A stretch of 64,000 nt of DNA from positions 1-64,000 of the forward strand of contig JAEYGI010000008.1 in the NCBI GenBank assembly GCA_023402395.1, read 5' to 3'. The translations under genes were made by a program, and so were the position numbers. The notes beneath the pieces are model-generated. The model was not told where the DNA came from and made no database searches. It saw only the letters and a program-made list of their open reading frames with translations. Of this stretch, positions 33,710 through 42,811 are shown piece after piece (the first letter of the stretch is position 1; each line of letters begins with the position of its first letter). This DNA comes from Bacillota bacterium. GTDB lineage: Bacteria > Bacillota > UBA4882 > UBA8346.

Positions 33710-34780
33710 ATGATTGACAAAATAGCGGCCATTGAAGAAAAATATCATGAACTGAGCAATCAGTTGAGCGATCCGGTGGTCATCGCCGATCAGCCGCTCT
33801 TTCAGAAGCTGGCTAAGGCCCATTCGTCCATCAGCGAACTGGTTGAAACTTATCAGGAGTTCAAGCGGGTCCGGGCCGATCTGGAAACCGCCGCCGAAAT
33901 GCTGCGGGAGGAGAAGGGGGAAGCCGCCGCGCTCCTCAAGGCGGAGATCGAAGCGCTGGAAGCGGCGGAGGAACGTCTCGCCGAGCGGCTCAAGATTTTA
34001 CTGCTCCCCAAGGATCCCAATGACGACAAAAACGTGATCGTCGAAATCCGGGCCGGAACGGGCGGGGAAGAGGCGGCGCTGTTCGCCGGCGACCTGTTTC
34101 GGATGTATACCCGCTATGCCGAGAGCCGGGGCTGGAAAACTGAGCTGTTGAGCATCAGTGAATCGGACCTGGGCGGGTTTAAGGAGATCATTTTCATCAT
34201 CGAGGGCGACCGGGTTTATAGCCGGATGAAGTTTGAGAGCGGGGTCCACCGGGTCCAGCGGGTTCCGGAGACCGAGGCCCAAGGCCGCATTCATACCTCG
34301 GCCGCCACTGTGGCGATCATGGTCGAGGCGGAAGAGGTCGAGGTGGAAATCAACTCCAATGACCTGCGGGTCGACGTTTTTCGCGCCGGGGGCCACGGTG
34401 GCCAATGCGTCAACACCACCGACTCGGCGGTCCGGATCACCCATCTGCCCACCGGCTTGGTGGTAACCTGCCAGGATGAGAAGTCGCAATTAAAGAATAA
34501 AGAGAAGGCCATGAAGGTGCTCCGCGCCCGATTGCTCGACAAGTTCCAGTCGGAGCAGCACGCCGAGATGGCCGAGGCCCGGCGGAGCATGGTCGGGTCG
34601 GGCGACCGGAGCGAGCGGGTCCGGACCTACAACTTCCCGCAGAACCGGCTGACCGATCACCGGATTAACCTGACCCTGTACCATTTGGACTCGATCATTG
34701 AAGGCACACTGGATGAGGTGATTGAGCCGTTGATCACCGCCGATCAGGCGGAACGGCTGAAGAATGTCGACCAACAATAA
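33710..34780 (+). CDS. prfA: Peptide chain release factor 1
   Basis: 356 residues from ATG at 33710 (GAGGTGAT upstream). RF1 recognises UAA and UAG: the anticodon-like tripeptide is PET in RVQRVPETEAQGRIHTSA, and the universal GGQ is in RAGGHGGQCVNTTDSAVRI, which enters the peptidyl-transferase centre. Its Gln is the methylation target of PrmC, encoded next with a 17-base overlap. Length and domain order are standard. Confidence 0.97.
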   Translation: MIDKIAAIEEKYHELSNQLSDPVVIADQPLFQKLAKAHSSISELVETYQEFKRVRADLETAAEMLREEKGEAAALLKAEIEALEAAEERLAERLKILLLPKDPNDDKNVIVEIRAGTGGEEAALFAGDLFRMYTRYAESRGWKTELLSISESDLGGFKEIIFIIEGDRVYSRMKFESGVHRVQRVPETEAQGRIHTSAATVAIMVEAEEVEVEINSNDLRVDVFRAGGHGGQCVNTTDSAVRITHLPTGLVVTCQDEKSQLKNKEKAMKVLRARLLDKFQSEQHAEMAEARRSMVGSGDRSERVRTYNFPQNRLTDHRINLTLYHLDSIIEGTLDEVIEPLITADQAERLKNVDQQ

Positions 34781-35633
34781 TCTGACCATCGGCGCGGTGC
34801 TCGCCAAGACCATCCCTTTTCTGGCGGAGCGGGGTCTTCCCAGCCCTCGGCTGGAGGCGGACCTGATGCTGGCCGAGGTGCTGGATCTGCCCCGCGTCAA
34901 ATTATATTCGGAATGGGACCGCCCGCTTGAACCCGCCGAACTTCAGCGTTACCGGGAGATTATCCTCAAACGGGCCCAAGGCTGGCCCCTCGCCTACCTC
35001 ACCGGAAAGAAAGCATTTTTAAGTTGGGAGTTTGCCGTGAGTCCGGCGGTGCTGATCCCGCGGCCCGAAACCGAGCTGCTGGTGGAAGCGGCGGTCGACG
35101 CCATGAAAGGAAAGAGTAGCGTCACTGGAGTCGACGTCGGCACCGGTAGCGGCGTCATCGCCGTCGCTTTGGCCAAACTGCTTTCGGAAAGCTCCTGGCA
35201 GGCGGTGGATCTCTCCGAGCCGGCGCTGGCCATCGCCCGCGCCAACGCGGAGCGGCACGGGGTGGCCGACCGGATCGTGTTTCAAGTTGGGGATTTGCTG
35301 GAATCCGTGCGCGGCATGCGCTTCGATCTGATTGTCTCCAATCCGCCCTACATTCCCAGTGCAGTAATTCCGACACTTCAGAAAGAGCTCGGCAAAGAAC
35401 CGGTACTGGCGCTTGACGGGGGCTCCGACGGCCTGGACGTTTACCGCCGCTTGCTGCCCGAGGCGGTCCGATTGCTTAACCCCGGCGGTTGGGTGGCGGT
35501 CGAACACGGCCACGATCAACGGGAGCCGCTGCAAGCCATGTTCCGGGAGGCTGGCCTCGAACCCCGGCCGATTCAAGACTTGGCCGGAATGGACCGGATC
35601 TTGCTCGGACATAAGGCGGATCCTCATGCATGA
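34764..35633 (+). CDS. prmC: Release factor glutamine methyltransferase
   Basis: 289 residues. SAM motif I is GVDVGTGSGVIAVALAK, and the catalytic NPPY motif (LIVSNPPYIPS) holds the target glutamine; the N-terminal helical domain (RGLPSPRLEADLMLAEVL) docks the release factor. It N5-methylates the GGQ glutamine of RF1 and RF2. It overlaps prfA by 17 bases and hypA by 8, so the translation-termination pair is coupled to the hydrogenase-maturation operon, an unusual junction. Confidence 0.95.
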   Translation: MSTNNNLTIGAVLAKTIPFLAERGLPSPRLEADLMLAEVLDLPRVKLYSEWDRPLEPAELQRYREIILKRAQGWPLAYLTGKKAFLSWEFAVSPAVLIPRPETELLVEAAVDAMKGKSSVTGVDVGTGSGVIAVALAKLLSESSWQAVDLSEPALAIARANAERHGVADRIVFQVGDLLESVRGMRFDLIVSNPPYIPSAVIPTLQKELGKEPVLALDGGSDGLDVYRRLLPEAVRLLNPGGWVAVEHGHDQREPLQAMFREAGLEPRPIQDLAGMDRILLGHKADPHA

Positions 35634-35967
35634 ACAGTCCCTTACCGAGAAAATGCTGAAGTTGGTTTTGGAGCAGGCTGCGCTTCATGACGCCCGAACG
35701 ATCAAGCAAATCCGGATCGTCATCGGCGACCTCTCGGGGATCATCCCCGGATGCGTCCGCCATTATTTCGGGATAATCGCCGCCGGGACGCCGGCCGAGG
35801 GCGCCCGGCTGGATTTGGTCCGGGGCAAAGCCCTTTTATATTGCCCGGCTTGCGGCCGGGAGTTCGAGAAACGGCCGGCCGACTTTCTCTGTCCCGACTG
35901 CGGCGGACTGGGCCGGCTCACCGAGAGCGGCCGCGAATGTTTTGTGGAAAGCATTGAGGTGGACTAG
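35626..35967 (+). CDS. hypA: Hydrogenase nickel-insertion protein HypA
   Basis: 113 residues beginning MHEQSLTEKMLKLVLEQA. The N-terminal Met-His-Glu supplies the nickel-site His2 of HypA. The C-terminal zinc domain carries two CxxC pairs (YCPACGREF and LCPDCGGL). HypA passes nickel to the hydrogenase large subunit with HypB. The ATG is within the last codons of prmC (8-base overlap). The next gene begins 2 bases after its stop. Confidence 0.95.
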   Translation: MHEQSLTEKMLKLVLEQAALHDARTIKQIRIVIGDLSGIIPGCVRHYFGIIAAGTPAEGARLDLVRGKALLYCPACGREFEKRPADFLCPDCGGLGRLTESGRECFVESIEVD

Positions 35968-35969
35968 CA

Positions 35970-36623
35970 TTGGAGATTGGAATCGAACAAGACCTTTTCG
36001 CCAACGAAGCCAAATTGGCCGAGGCCAACCGGCTCTTCTTCAAGGAGCGGGGATTGGCGGCCGTCAATCTTTTGGCCGGGCCCGGTGCGGGCAAAACCAG
36101 CCTGATCCGTCGGACCGCCGGCCGTTGCCGGTTTCCGGCGGCGGTGATCGAGGGCGACCCGGCTTCCAGCATTGATACGGATTTGTTAAATTCATTGGGA
36201 ATCGCCGCGTTCCAAATCAATACCGAGGGCGGCTGTCATCTGGAAGCGGAGATGATCGGCAAGGCGCTTCGGGAATTTACCCCTGCTCCCGGTACCCTGC
36301 TGTTCATCGAAAATGTCGGGAATCTGATCTGTACCGCCGAATTTCCGTTGGGCGAGGCGCTCCGGGTCGTCATGATCGGGGTCAGCGAGGGCGATGACAA
36401 GCCGTTCAAGTATCCGCTGATCTTTGAGAGCGCCGATGCTGTGATCCTGAATAAAATCGATCTGCAGCCATTCGTCGATTTCGATCGGGACCGTTTTTAT
36501 CAAGGGATCCGGAGCCTTAAGCCGGAATTGCCGGTCTTCGAGGTCTCCTGCAAAACCGAAGCCGGTTTCGGTCCCTGGGTCGAGTGGCTGGAGCAACGGA
36601 TCGAGGCGTTTCTTCATGAATGA
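35970..36623 (+). CDS. hypB: Hydrogenase nickel-incorporation GTPase HypB
   Basis: 217 residues from TTG at 35970 (GAGGTGG upstream). P-loop LLAGPGAGKTSLIRR, EGDPASSIDTD, the metal-site segment TEGGCHLEAEMI, ENVGNLICTAEFPLG and the guanine motif NKIDL are all in place. The high-affinity N-terminal Cys or His-rich nickel site of some HypB proteins is absent; only the G-domain Cys/His site is kept. ENVGNLICT has Thr where Pro is usual. GTP hydrolysis drives nickel delivery with HypA. Confidence 0.93.
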   Translation: MEIGIEQDLFANEAKLAEANRLFFKERGLAAVNLLAGPGAGKTSLIRRTAGRCRFPAAVIEGDPASSIDTDLLNSLGIAAFQINTEGGCHLEAEMIGKALREFTPAPGTLLFIENVGNLICTAEFPLGEALRVVMIGVSEGDDKPFKYPLIFESADAVILNKIDLQPFVDFDRDRFYQGIRSLKPELPVFEVSCKTEAGFGPWVEWLEQRIEAFLHE

Positions 36624-38910
36624 ACCGCTGGAGCGCCGGCGCCTCATTATCAATGGTCTGGTACAAGGGGTCGGATTCCGCCCCTTTTTGTTTAATCTGG
36701 CCCGGGAACACGGCCTGAGCGGTTGGGTCCGGAATAACTTCGCTGGAGTCGAGCTGGAGATCCAGGGTCCGGCACGGGCGTTAGATGGTTTTGCGGCGGA
36801 GCTGCTTTCCCGGGCTCCTTCGGCAGCCCGGATCGAAACGGTTCGGAGCGAGCCGGTCCTGGTTGTCCCCGTCGAACCGGGCTTTCAAATCATCCCCAGC
36901 GCCTCGGGAACGGTACAAGGTTCGCCCTTGCCCGATCAAGGCCTTTGCGCAGCCTGCGCCGCTGAGTTTTTCGATCCATCGGATCGGCGCCGGCATCATC
37001 CTTTCAACAGTTGTACCCTCTGCGGCCCCCGGTTTACCGTTATTGACGGCCTGCCGTTTGATCGTCCCCGGACTTCCATGCGTGAATTTCCGCTTTGTCC
37101 GGAATGTGAGCGGGAATACACCGACCCTTCGAATCGCCGCTTTCACGCCCAGACTATCGCTTGCCCCAACTGCGGGCCGGTATTGCGGTTCACCGATCCT
37201 TCCGGCGCCGAAATACAAGGTGATCCGGCGGTGATGGCCAGGAAAGTGTTACGAACCGGAGGAATACTCGGCATTAAGGGCATTGGCGGTTACCATCTGG
37301 CGTGCGATGCCCGGAACGAAACGGCAGTGCTCCGGCTGCGCCGGCTCAAGGGCCGGGATAACCGGGCTTTCGCGGTGATGTTTATGGGTCTGGACTCGGC
37401 GCGGGAAGAATGCGTGATTAGCCCGGCCGAGGCCGAATTGCTGGCCGACCCGGCCCGCCCGATCCTGCTGACCGTGCAAAAAAGCGGCGGCCGGTTGGCG
37501 CCGGGGGTCAACCCGGGGCTGCGGGAGGTCGGCGTTTTTCTACCCTATACCGGCATTCAGTTGCTGCTTTTTGCGCCGGAGCTTCCGGCGCTGGTTATGA
37601 CCAGCGGCAACCGCTCCGGCGAGCCGCTCAGCATCGAAGATAGCGAAGCCTACCGTGATCTGGGGCCGATGGTCGACGGTTTTCTGATTCATAACCGGAG
37701 AATCCTCTGGCGTTGCGACGATTCGGTGCTTCGTTATCAAGCCGGCCGGGCCATCGGGATCCGCCGTTCCCGGGGCTACGCTCCGGCGCCGGTGAAAGTG
37801 GGCCGGTCGCTTCCTCCGTTGCTCGCCTGCGGCCCCCAGCAGAAAAATACCTTTGCCCTGACGGTGGGGGACCGGATTTTTCTAAGCCCGCATCAGGGCG
37901 ATCTCGATAATTTGGCCGCCTTTTTGGCGTACCGGGAAACGATCGTCCGGTTTCAACGTTTACTTCAATGTAAGCCGGAATGGGTGGTTCATGATCTTCA
38001 TCCGGATTATACGTCGACCCGATTTGCCCGGGAGACTGGTCTGCCCTTGATTGGGATTCAGCATCATCTAGCGCATGTTGCCGGAGCGGCCGCTCTGGCC
38101 GGCTGGGAAGGTCCGGTGATCGGAGTCTCCCTCGACGGCTCCGGCTATGGGACGGACGGAACTATCTGGGGCGGGGAGTTTTTTATTGGGGAGGGGTGCC
38201 GCTGGCGGCGGGCGGGGCATTTGAGTTATTATCCCTTGCCGGGCGGCGAGGCCGCTATCCATGAGCCATGGCGGATGGCCGCCTCTTACCTGTGTACGAA
38301 TGAACCCGGGCGTTTGGCGGAGTGGCTCGATATAACGGGGTTGTCGGAACAATGGCGGTTTTTGGAAACGGCGGTCCGGTCCGGGATTAATGCGCCGGAG
38401 ACGTCCTCCATGGGCCGGCTTTTTGACGGAGTCGCCAGTCTTGTGGGGAGAATTGCCCGGGTGACCTATGAAGGAGAAGCCGCGATCTGGCTGGAAAACC
38501 AGGCGGATCGGACGGCCGCAGGGTATTATCCTGTGGATTTGCTGGAGCTCGATGACCGGATCATCTTCGACCCCGGTTCCTTGGCCGCCGCCGTTGTCGC
38601 GGATATCGGGGTAACCGGTGTTGGGGCAATTAGTATGAAATTCCACCGGACCATCGCCGTGTTGATCGAAGCCACGGCAAACCGGCTCCGGCATGATGCC
38701 GGGACAAACCGGCTCGTATTGGGCGGCGGGGTTTTTCAGAACCGGCTGCTGGTGGACCTGGCAATTGAAACCTTGGAACGATCAGGGTTTGAGGTGTTCC
38801 TGCCGGAAGTAGTTCCGGTCAATGACGGCGGGATCGCGTTCGGCCAAGCTTGGCTGGCCGGATTGATGATTGAAGGAGGATACAACGATGTGTTTAGCGG
38901 TTCCCGGTGA
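36616..38910 (+). CDS. hypF: Carbamoyltransferase HypF
   Basis: 764 residues, full length. Domains in order: acylphosphatase (INGLVQGVGFRPFLFNLA, residues about 10-95), zinc-finger region (CAACAAEFFDP, SCTLCGPRF, CPECEREY, ACPNCGP, about 105-185), YrdC-like domain (about 200-385) and Kae1-like carbamoyltransferase domain with QHHLAHVAGAA and LDGSGYGTDGTIWGGEF. It converts carbamoyl phosphate and ATP into the carbamoyl group passed to HypE for cyanide ligand synthesis. Overlaps hypB by 8 bases. Confidence 0.95.
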   Translation: MNEPLERRRLIINGLVQGVGFRPFLFNLAREHGLSGWVRNNFAGVELEIQGPARALDGFAAELLSRAPSAARIETVRSEPVLVVPVEPGFQIIPSASGTVQGSPLPDQGLCAACAAEFFDPSDRRRHHPFNSCTLCGPRFTVIDGLPFDRPRTSMREFPLCPECEREYTDPSNRRFHAQTIACPNCGPVLRFTDPSGAEIQGDPAVMARKVLRTGGILGIKGIGGYHLACDARNETAVLRLRRLKGRDNRAFAVMFMGLDSAREECVISPAEAELLADPARPILLTVQKSGGRLAPGVNPGLREVGVFLPYTGIQLLLFAPELPALVMTSGNRSGEPLSIEDSEAYRDLGPMVDGFLIHNRRILWRCDDSVLRYQAGRAIGIRRSRGYAPAPVKVGRSLPPLLACGPQQKNTFALTVGDRIFLSPHQGDLDNLAAFLAYRETIVRFQRLLQCKPEWVVHDLHPDYTSTRFARETGLPLIGIQHHLAHVAGAAALAGWEGPVIGVSLDGSGYGTDGTIWGGEFFIGEGCRWRRAGHLSYYPLPGGEAAIHEPWRMAASYLCTNEPGRLAEWLDITGLSEQWRFLETAVRSGINAPETSSMGRLFDGVASLVGRIARVTYEGEAAIWLENQADRTAAGYYPVDLLELDDRIIFDPGSLAAAVVADIGVTGVGAISMKFHRTIAVLIEATANRLRHDAGTNRLVLGGGVFQNRLLVDLAIETLERSGFEVFLPEVVPVNDGGIAFGQAWLAGLMIEGGYNDVFSGSR

Positions 38911-39112
38911 AGTGGTAACTATTGAAAACGGTAAAGCGCAAGTCGATTTTTCCGGCGTCAGCCGGTCTGTCGACCTGAGTCTCGTCGCCGGGGTCAAGGT
39001 GGGCGATTTTGTGTTGGTTCATGCTGGCTGCGCGATTCAGATCGTCCCGGCCGAAGAGGCTAGGGAGACAATTAAATTGTATAACGAGGTCTTTGGGACC
39101 GATGCCGGATGA
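38888..39112 (+). CDS. hypC: Hydrogenase maturation chaperone HypC
   Basis: 74 residues beginning MCLAVPGEVV, with the essential Cys2 that holds the Fe(CN)2CO unit together with HypD. GGAGGAT lies upstream inside hypF; the genes overlap by 23 bases. HypC/HupF family OB fold, normal length. Confidence 0.95.
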   Translation: MCLAVPGEVVTIENGKAQVDFSGVSRSVDLSLVAGVKVGDFVLVHAGCAIQIVPAEEARETIKLYNEVFGTDAG

Positions 39113-40178
39113 ATTAATCGTTTTTATAAAGCGGATTCAAACCGAGTTTGCCGATATTCATGGAACACTGATGGAAGTCTGCGGCACTCATACTCATGCC
39201 ATCCGCAAGGCTGGAATCCACCGTCAGTTACCGCCCGGGGTGCGCCTGCTCTCGGGGCCGGGTTGCCCGGTTTGCGTCACCGGCGGCGGCTATATCGAAC
39301 AGGCGGTCCGGTTGAGCCGGCGGCCGAAGGTGATTTTGGCCACTTTCGGAGACTTGCTGAAAGTCCCGGGCCCCGGCGGAACCTTGGCGGACGCGCGGGC
39401 CGAAGGAAGCCGGATTCAAGTGGTTTATTCGCCCCTTGACGCCGTTGAACTGGCCCGGAAGAATCCAGCGGCCGAAGTGATTTTCTTGGGAGTAGGATTT
39501 GAAACTACCGCTCCCGCAGTGGCGCTGGCTGTCCGGGAAGCGGAGCGGCTCGGGGTCGTTAACTTTTCGGTTTTGCCGGCGCTGAAGGTTTTAAAGCCGG
39601 CTATGCTCGGGCTACTATCTGGAGCGGCACTGGAGATCGACGGCCTGATCGCGCCGGGGCATCTCAGCGTGGTGCTCGGGGCCAAGGCTTTCGAGCACCT
39701 GCCGGAGCAATTCGGCCTGCCGGCCGTGATCACCGGTTTCCGTCCGGAAGAGGTGTGGCTTGGCATAGCGGCCTTGCTCCGGCAGATTAAAAACGGTGAA
39801 GCCCGGTTGGAGAACCGCTATCCCCGGGTAGTTTCCGAACAGGGGAATGAAGCGGCGCAACGGTTGATGGCGGAAGTGTTTGCCGCTGAGGATGCCGAAT
39901 GGCGCGGCTTGGGTTTGGTGCCCGGGTCCGGAATGGGTTTGGCCGAAGCGTACCGGAGTTACGATGCGGCCCGCAAGTTTGGCGTTGAGCCGGTGATTGC
40001 TCCCGAGCCGCCCGGCTGCCGGTGCGGCGAAATCTTGCTGGGGCGGGCCGAACCGGAAGAATGCGCTCATTTTGACCGTTCCTGCACGCCGGAGCACCCG
40101 GTGGGTCCGTGCATGGTTTCGGCGGAGGGCACTTGCGCCGCGCATTTTTATTATCGGGGTCTGGGAGGAGCGAAATGA
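39102..40178 (+). CDS. hypD: Hydrogenase iron-site assembly protein HypD
   Basis: 358 residues from ATG at 39102, overlapping hypC by 11 bases. MEVCGTHTHAIRKAG, LLSGPGCPVCVT, FGDLLKVPG, FLGVGFETTAP and the C-terminal cysteines in GCRCGEILLG, the AHFDRSC and GPCMVS segments (4Fe-4S cluster) are all canonical. HypD is the scaffold on which cyanide from HypE is attached to iron. Confidence 0.96.
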   Translation: MPDELIVFIKRIQTEFADIHGTLMEVCGTHTHAIRKAGIHRQLPPGVRLLSGPGCPVCVTGGGYIEQAVRLSRRPKVILATFGDLLKVPGPGGTLADARAEGSRIQVVYSPLDAVELARKNPAAEVIFLGVGFETTAPAVALAVREAERLGVVNFSVLPALKVLKPAMLGLLSGAALEIDGLIAPGHLSVVLGAKAFEHLPEQFGLPAVITGFRPEEVWLGIAALLRQIKNGEARLENRYPRVVSEQGNEAAQRLMAEVFAAEDAEWRGLGLVPGSGMGLAEAYRSYDAARKFGVEPVIAPEPPGCRCGEILLGRAEPEECAHFDRSCTPEHPVGPCMVSAEGTCAAHFYYRGLGGAK

Positions 40179-41182
40179 CCAAGATTCGTCTGGCCGAGGG
40201 CGGCGGCGGGGAAGCTACCGCCAACTTGATACGGGAAGTTTTTTGGTCCCGGTTTCGCCATCCGGAGTTACTGAAAGGCAATGATGCGGCGGTACTCGAC
40301 TATGCCGATGGCCGGCTGGCCATGACCACCGACGCCTTTGTGGTGACGCCATGGCGGTTTCCGGGCGGGGATATCGGTCGGCTGGCCGTGGCCGGAACCG
40401 TCAATGACCTGACAATGATGGGCGCCGAAGTCTTGGGGCTTACCGCCGCCTTTATCGTGGAGGAAGGGTTCGAACGGGACGATTTGGAGCGGGTCGCAGC
40501 GTCCATGGCGGAAACCGCCGCCGAAGCCGGCGTGGAATTGGTGGCCGGCGACACTAAAGTGGTTGGAAAAGGCGCGGCTGACGGGATCTTTATTACCACC
40601 GGAGGGGTCGGACGACTCATCCCTGGTGCTCAACTCGGCGGGGAGCAGGCCCGTCCCGGCGATCGGGTATTGGTCAGCGGCAGTATCGGGGATCACGGCG
40701 CTGCCATTTTGCTGGCCCGGGGCGAGTTGGGGCTGAGTGGAAAATTGATGAGCGATGTGGCGCCGCTTAACCGGATGTTGCTGCCACTGGTCCAAGAGTT
40801 CCAGGGTAGGATTCGGGTGATGCGCGATCCGACCCGGGGCGGGCTGGGAACCACTCTCAATGAGATTACGCGCCAATCGGAGGTTGGCATCCGGTTGGAA
40901 GAAGCGCTGATTCCGGTCAAGCCCGAGGTGCGGGGGATCGCCGATTTGCTCGGGCTTGATCCGCTTTATCTCGCCAATGAGGGCAAAGCATTGCTCATAG
41001 TGGACCAAGCGGTGGCGGAAGCGGTTCTGGCGAGGTTTAGAAACGATCCCCGCGGCGCCGGAGCGGCGATCATCGGGGAAGTCACCGAGAAGCATCCCCG
41101 CCTGGTCAGCCTCAGGACCGGCTCCGGCGGGGAACGCCTGGTTCCGATGGGCAGCGGTGAACAATTGCCAAGAATTTGTTAG
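40175..41182 (+). CDS. hypE: Carbamoyl dehydratase HypE
   Basis: 335 residues starting in an ATGA overlap with hypD. PurM-like ATP-binding fold: GNDAAVLDY, MTTDAFVVTP, GTVNDLTMMGAEVLG, MRDPTRGGLGTTLNEI. The C-terminus ends PRIC, the conserved tail whose Cys is carbamoylated by HypF and dehydrated to thiocyanate. Last gene of hypABFCDE. No hydrogenase structural gene is in the window. Confidence 0.96.
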   Translation: MTKIRLAEGGGGEATANLIREVFWSRFRHPELLKGNDAAVLDYADGRLAMTTDAFVVTPWRFPGGDIGRLAVAGTVNDLTMMGAEVLGLTAAFIVEEGFERDDLERVAASMAETAAEAGVELVAGDTKVVGKGAADGIFITTGGVGRLIPGAQLGGEQARPGDRVLVSGSIGDHGAAILLARGELGLSGKLMSDVAPLNRMLLPLVQEFQGRIRVMRDPTRGGLGTTLNEITRQSEVGIRLEEALIPVKPEVRGIADLLGLDPLYLANEGKALLIVDQAVAEAVLARFRNDPRGAGAAIIGEVTEKHPRLVSLRTGSGGERLVPMGSGEQLPRIC

Positions 41183-41232
41183 CAGGAATCCGGCGTTCGG
41201 AAGGCGAAGTCTGCGGAACGGGGGGATGGTTC

Positions 41233-42291
41233 ATGAGAAAGGCAACCATAGTAGGGACGCTGCTTCTGGCAATAATTATCTCCGCGACGGCCCTGGCGGC
41301 GGAGCCGGGCCGGGAAACCACGCTGCTCTTTTTCGCTCAGGTTCAGGGGGAGCAGCGCAAGCTGATGGTGACCGATGAAACAGGCCAAAACCCACGAATG
41401 ATTGTCGCTGCGAAGGAACTTTCGGTGTTCATCGCCGGCAAGCATCTGCTTTACTTGAAAGATGGGGAGCTTTTTGAATATTTTCCGGCCACCGGAAGCT
41501 CAAAGCTGCTTCGCCGCTTTTCGGAAAAGCATATCTCACTGCGCCAGATCTCGCGTGATCCGGATCAGGCAGTGATAGCGGCCGGAGATGGTCAGTCTAC
41601 CCATGGTTATATCCTGGATTTCAGCGATGGCAGCTTTCGCAAGATAGAGGTTGACTCGGGCGGGGGAAGCGGTTCGGCGCTTGAGACCAGTCCCGACCAG
41701 AATGGAGTGGCCCGGGTAAACAAAGCGCGGTTCAGCTCCAGACTGGAGATGACCGTTCAATTCAACCGGAAGACGATCTGGACCTCCCCGAACGAGTTAT
41801 CAGTTTTGCCCGGTCTGCGCTGGTCTCCCGATTCGCGGTGGATTGCCTTTTATGCGAAGCGGCATGATGGCGATTTGGAAGGATTCTACTCGTTATATCT
41901 GCTAGAGGCCGGCTCCGGAAAATTGCTCATGGTGGAAGACAAAGTGATTGCGCTGGGCTTACTGAACGAGAACTGGCAGGGTTCGGCTACCCTTGACTGG
42001 GCTCCTGACGGCAAACGGTTCATTTTTCCGTTTCAGTCTTACGGAACCGATAACCAGACCGGCTTGCGCCTTTACGACTTACAATCCGGCATGAAGCTGA
42101 CCTTGACCGAGAGCGAGAACCGGAACCAGTTTCCGGTCTGGTCGCCGACCGGCAACACGGTCGCTTTCCTGTCGACGCGGGAATCCAGGCAAGCTCAATT
42201 GTATCTGATGGACGGGACCGGTGACCGATTGCGCCGGGTGGCGTCAGATGGCCATACGGAATGGGCCGGATGGTTTAAGATGTCTGATTGA
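41233..42291 (+). CDS. Secreted TolB-like beta-propeller protein
   Basis: 352 residues from ATG at 41233. A signal peptide (1-22, ending LAA) precedes WD40/PD40-type blades, e.g. GLRWSPDSRWIAFYAK, LDWAPDGKRFIFPF and PVWSPTGNTVAFLSTRES. Such repeats fold into a propeller acting as a binding platform; no enzymatic motif is visible. It lies 50 bases behind hypE in the same direction but its role in hydrogenase biology is doubtful. A clear terminator follows. Confidence 0.7.
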   Translation: MRKATIVGTLLLAIIISATALAAEPGRETTLLFFAQVQGEQRKLMVTDETGQNPRMIVAAKELSVFIAGKHLLYLKDGELFEYFPATGSSKLLRRFSEKHISLRQISRDPDQAVIAAGDGQSTHGYILDFSDGSFRKIEVDSGGGSGSALETSPDQNGVARVNKARFSSRLEMTVQFNRKTIWTSPNELSVLPGLRWSPDSRWIAFYAKRHDGDLEGFYSLYLLEAGSGKLLMVEDKVIALGLLNENWQGSATLDWAPDGKRFIFPFQSYGTDNQTGLRLYDLQSGMKLTLTESENRNQFPVWSPTGNTVAFLSTRESRQAQLYLMDGTGDRLRRVASDGHTEWAGWFKMSD

Positions 42292-42323
42292 GGCGGGAGT
42301 GCCGGAACACTGAGTTGCATGCT

Positions 42324-42352
42324 AACGGGCGGGAGATCGCCCGTTTGTTTTT
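42324..42352 (+). terminator. Terminator after the beta-propeller gene
   Basis: AACGGGCG and CGCCCGTT arms around a 6-base loop, then TTGTTTTTT. Confidence 0.85.
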
Positions 42353-42423
42353 TAGTGGATATAAACCAAAGCGGTTAGAAAAACTAGGGGTGAGCATAAC
42401 TCTAATTAGGAAGGATGAAACGG

Positions 42424-42654
42424 ATGAGTGAGATTACCGTTTATACCACGCCGACTTGCCCCTGGTGTCACAAGGTGAAGGAATATTTCGACAACCAGGG
42501 CGTGCCTTATCAGGAAGTCGACGTTTCGGCCGACGAGGCCGCCGCTGAGAAGCTGCAACAAATGACGGGCCAATTGAGCGTTCCGGTGACGACCAAAGGA
42601 GACCAGGTCATCGTCGGCTTCGATCCGGAACGCCTTGGCAAGCTGACGCATTAA
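42424..42654 (+). CDS. Glutaredoxin-like protein
   Basis: 76 residues from ATG at 42424 (AGGAAGG nine bases upstream; ATG 42415 is too close). EITVYTTPTCPWCHKVKEYF gives the CPWC redox site on helix 1, and QLSVPVTTKGDQVIVGFD holds the cis-Pro that positions the substrate. This is the NrdH/short-glutaredoxin type common in anaerobes. The thioredoxin-reductase-like gene follows in the same direction, beyond a microsatellite, and is a likely electron donor. Confidence 0.85.
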   Translation: MSEITVYTTPTCPWCHKVKEYFDNQGVPYQEVDVSADEAAAEKLQQMTGQLSVPVTTKGDQVIVGFDPERLGKLTH

Positions 42655-42702
42655 ATTCGGTTCCCGTTTAATAAAAGGCCCGCGACTCGGTTACAATTTC
42701 AG

Positions 42703-42783
42703 CAGGAACCAGGAACCAGGAACCAGGAACCAGGAACCAGGAACCAGGAACCAGGAACCAGGAACCAGGAACCAGGAACCAGG
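42703..42783 (+). repeat. 7-bp tandem repeat (CAGGAAC) microsatellite
   Basis: About eleven and a half perfect or near-perfect copies of the 7-base unit CAGGAAC fill 81 bases between the glutaredoxin and reductase genes, ending 28 bases before the reductase start. Seven is not a multiple of three, but the array is non-coding; a change in copy number would alter spacing in the leader or between promoter and start. Each unit contains AGGA, so it may offer extra ribosome docking sites. Confidence 0.9.
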
Positions 42784-42811
42784 ACACGCGAATGACTGGC
42801 GAAAGCAGGTG

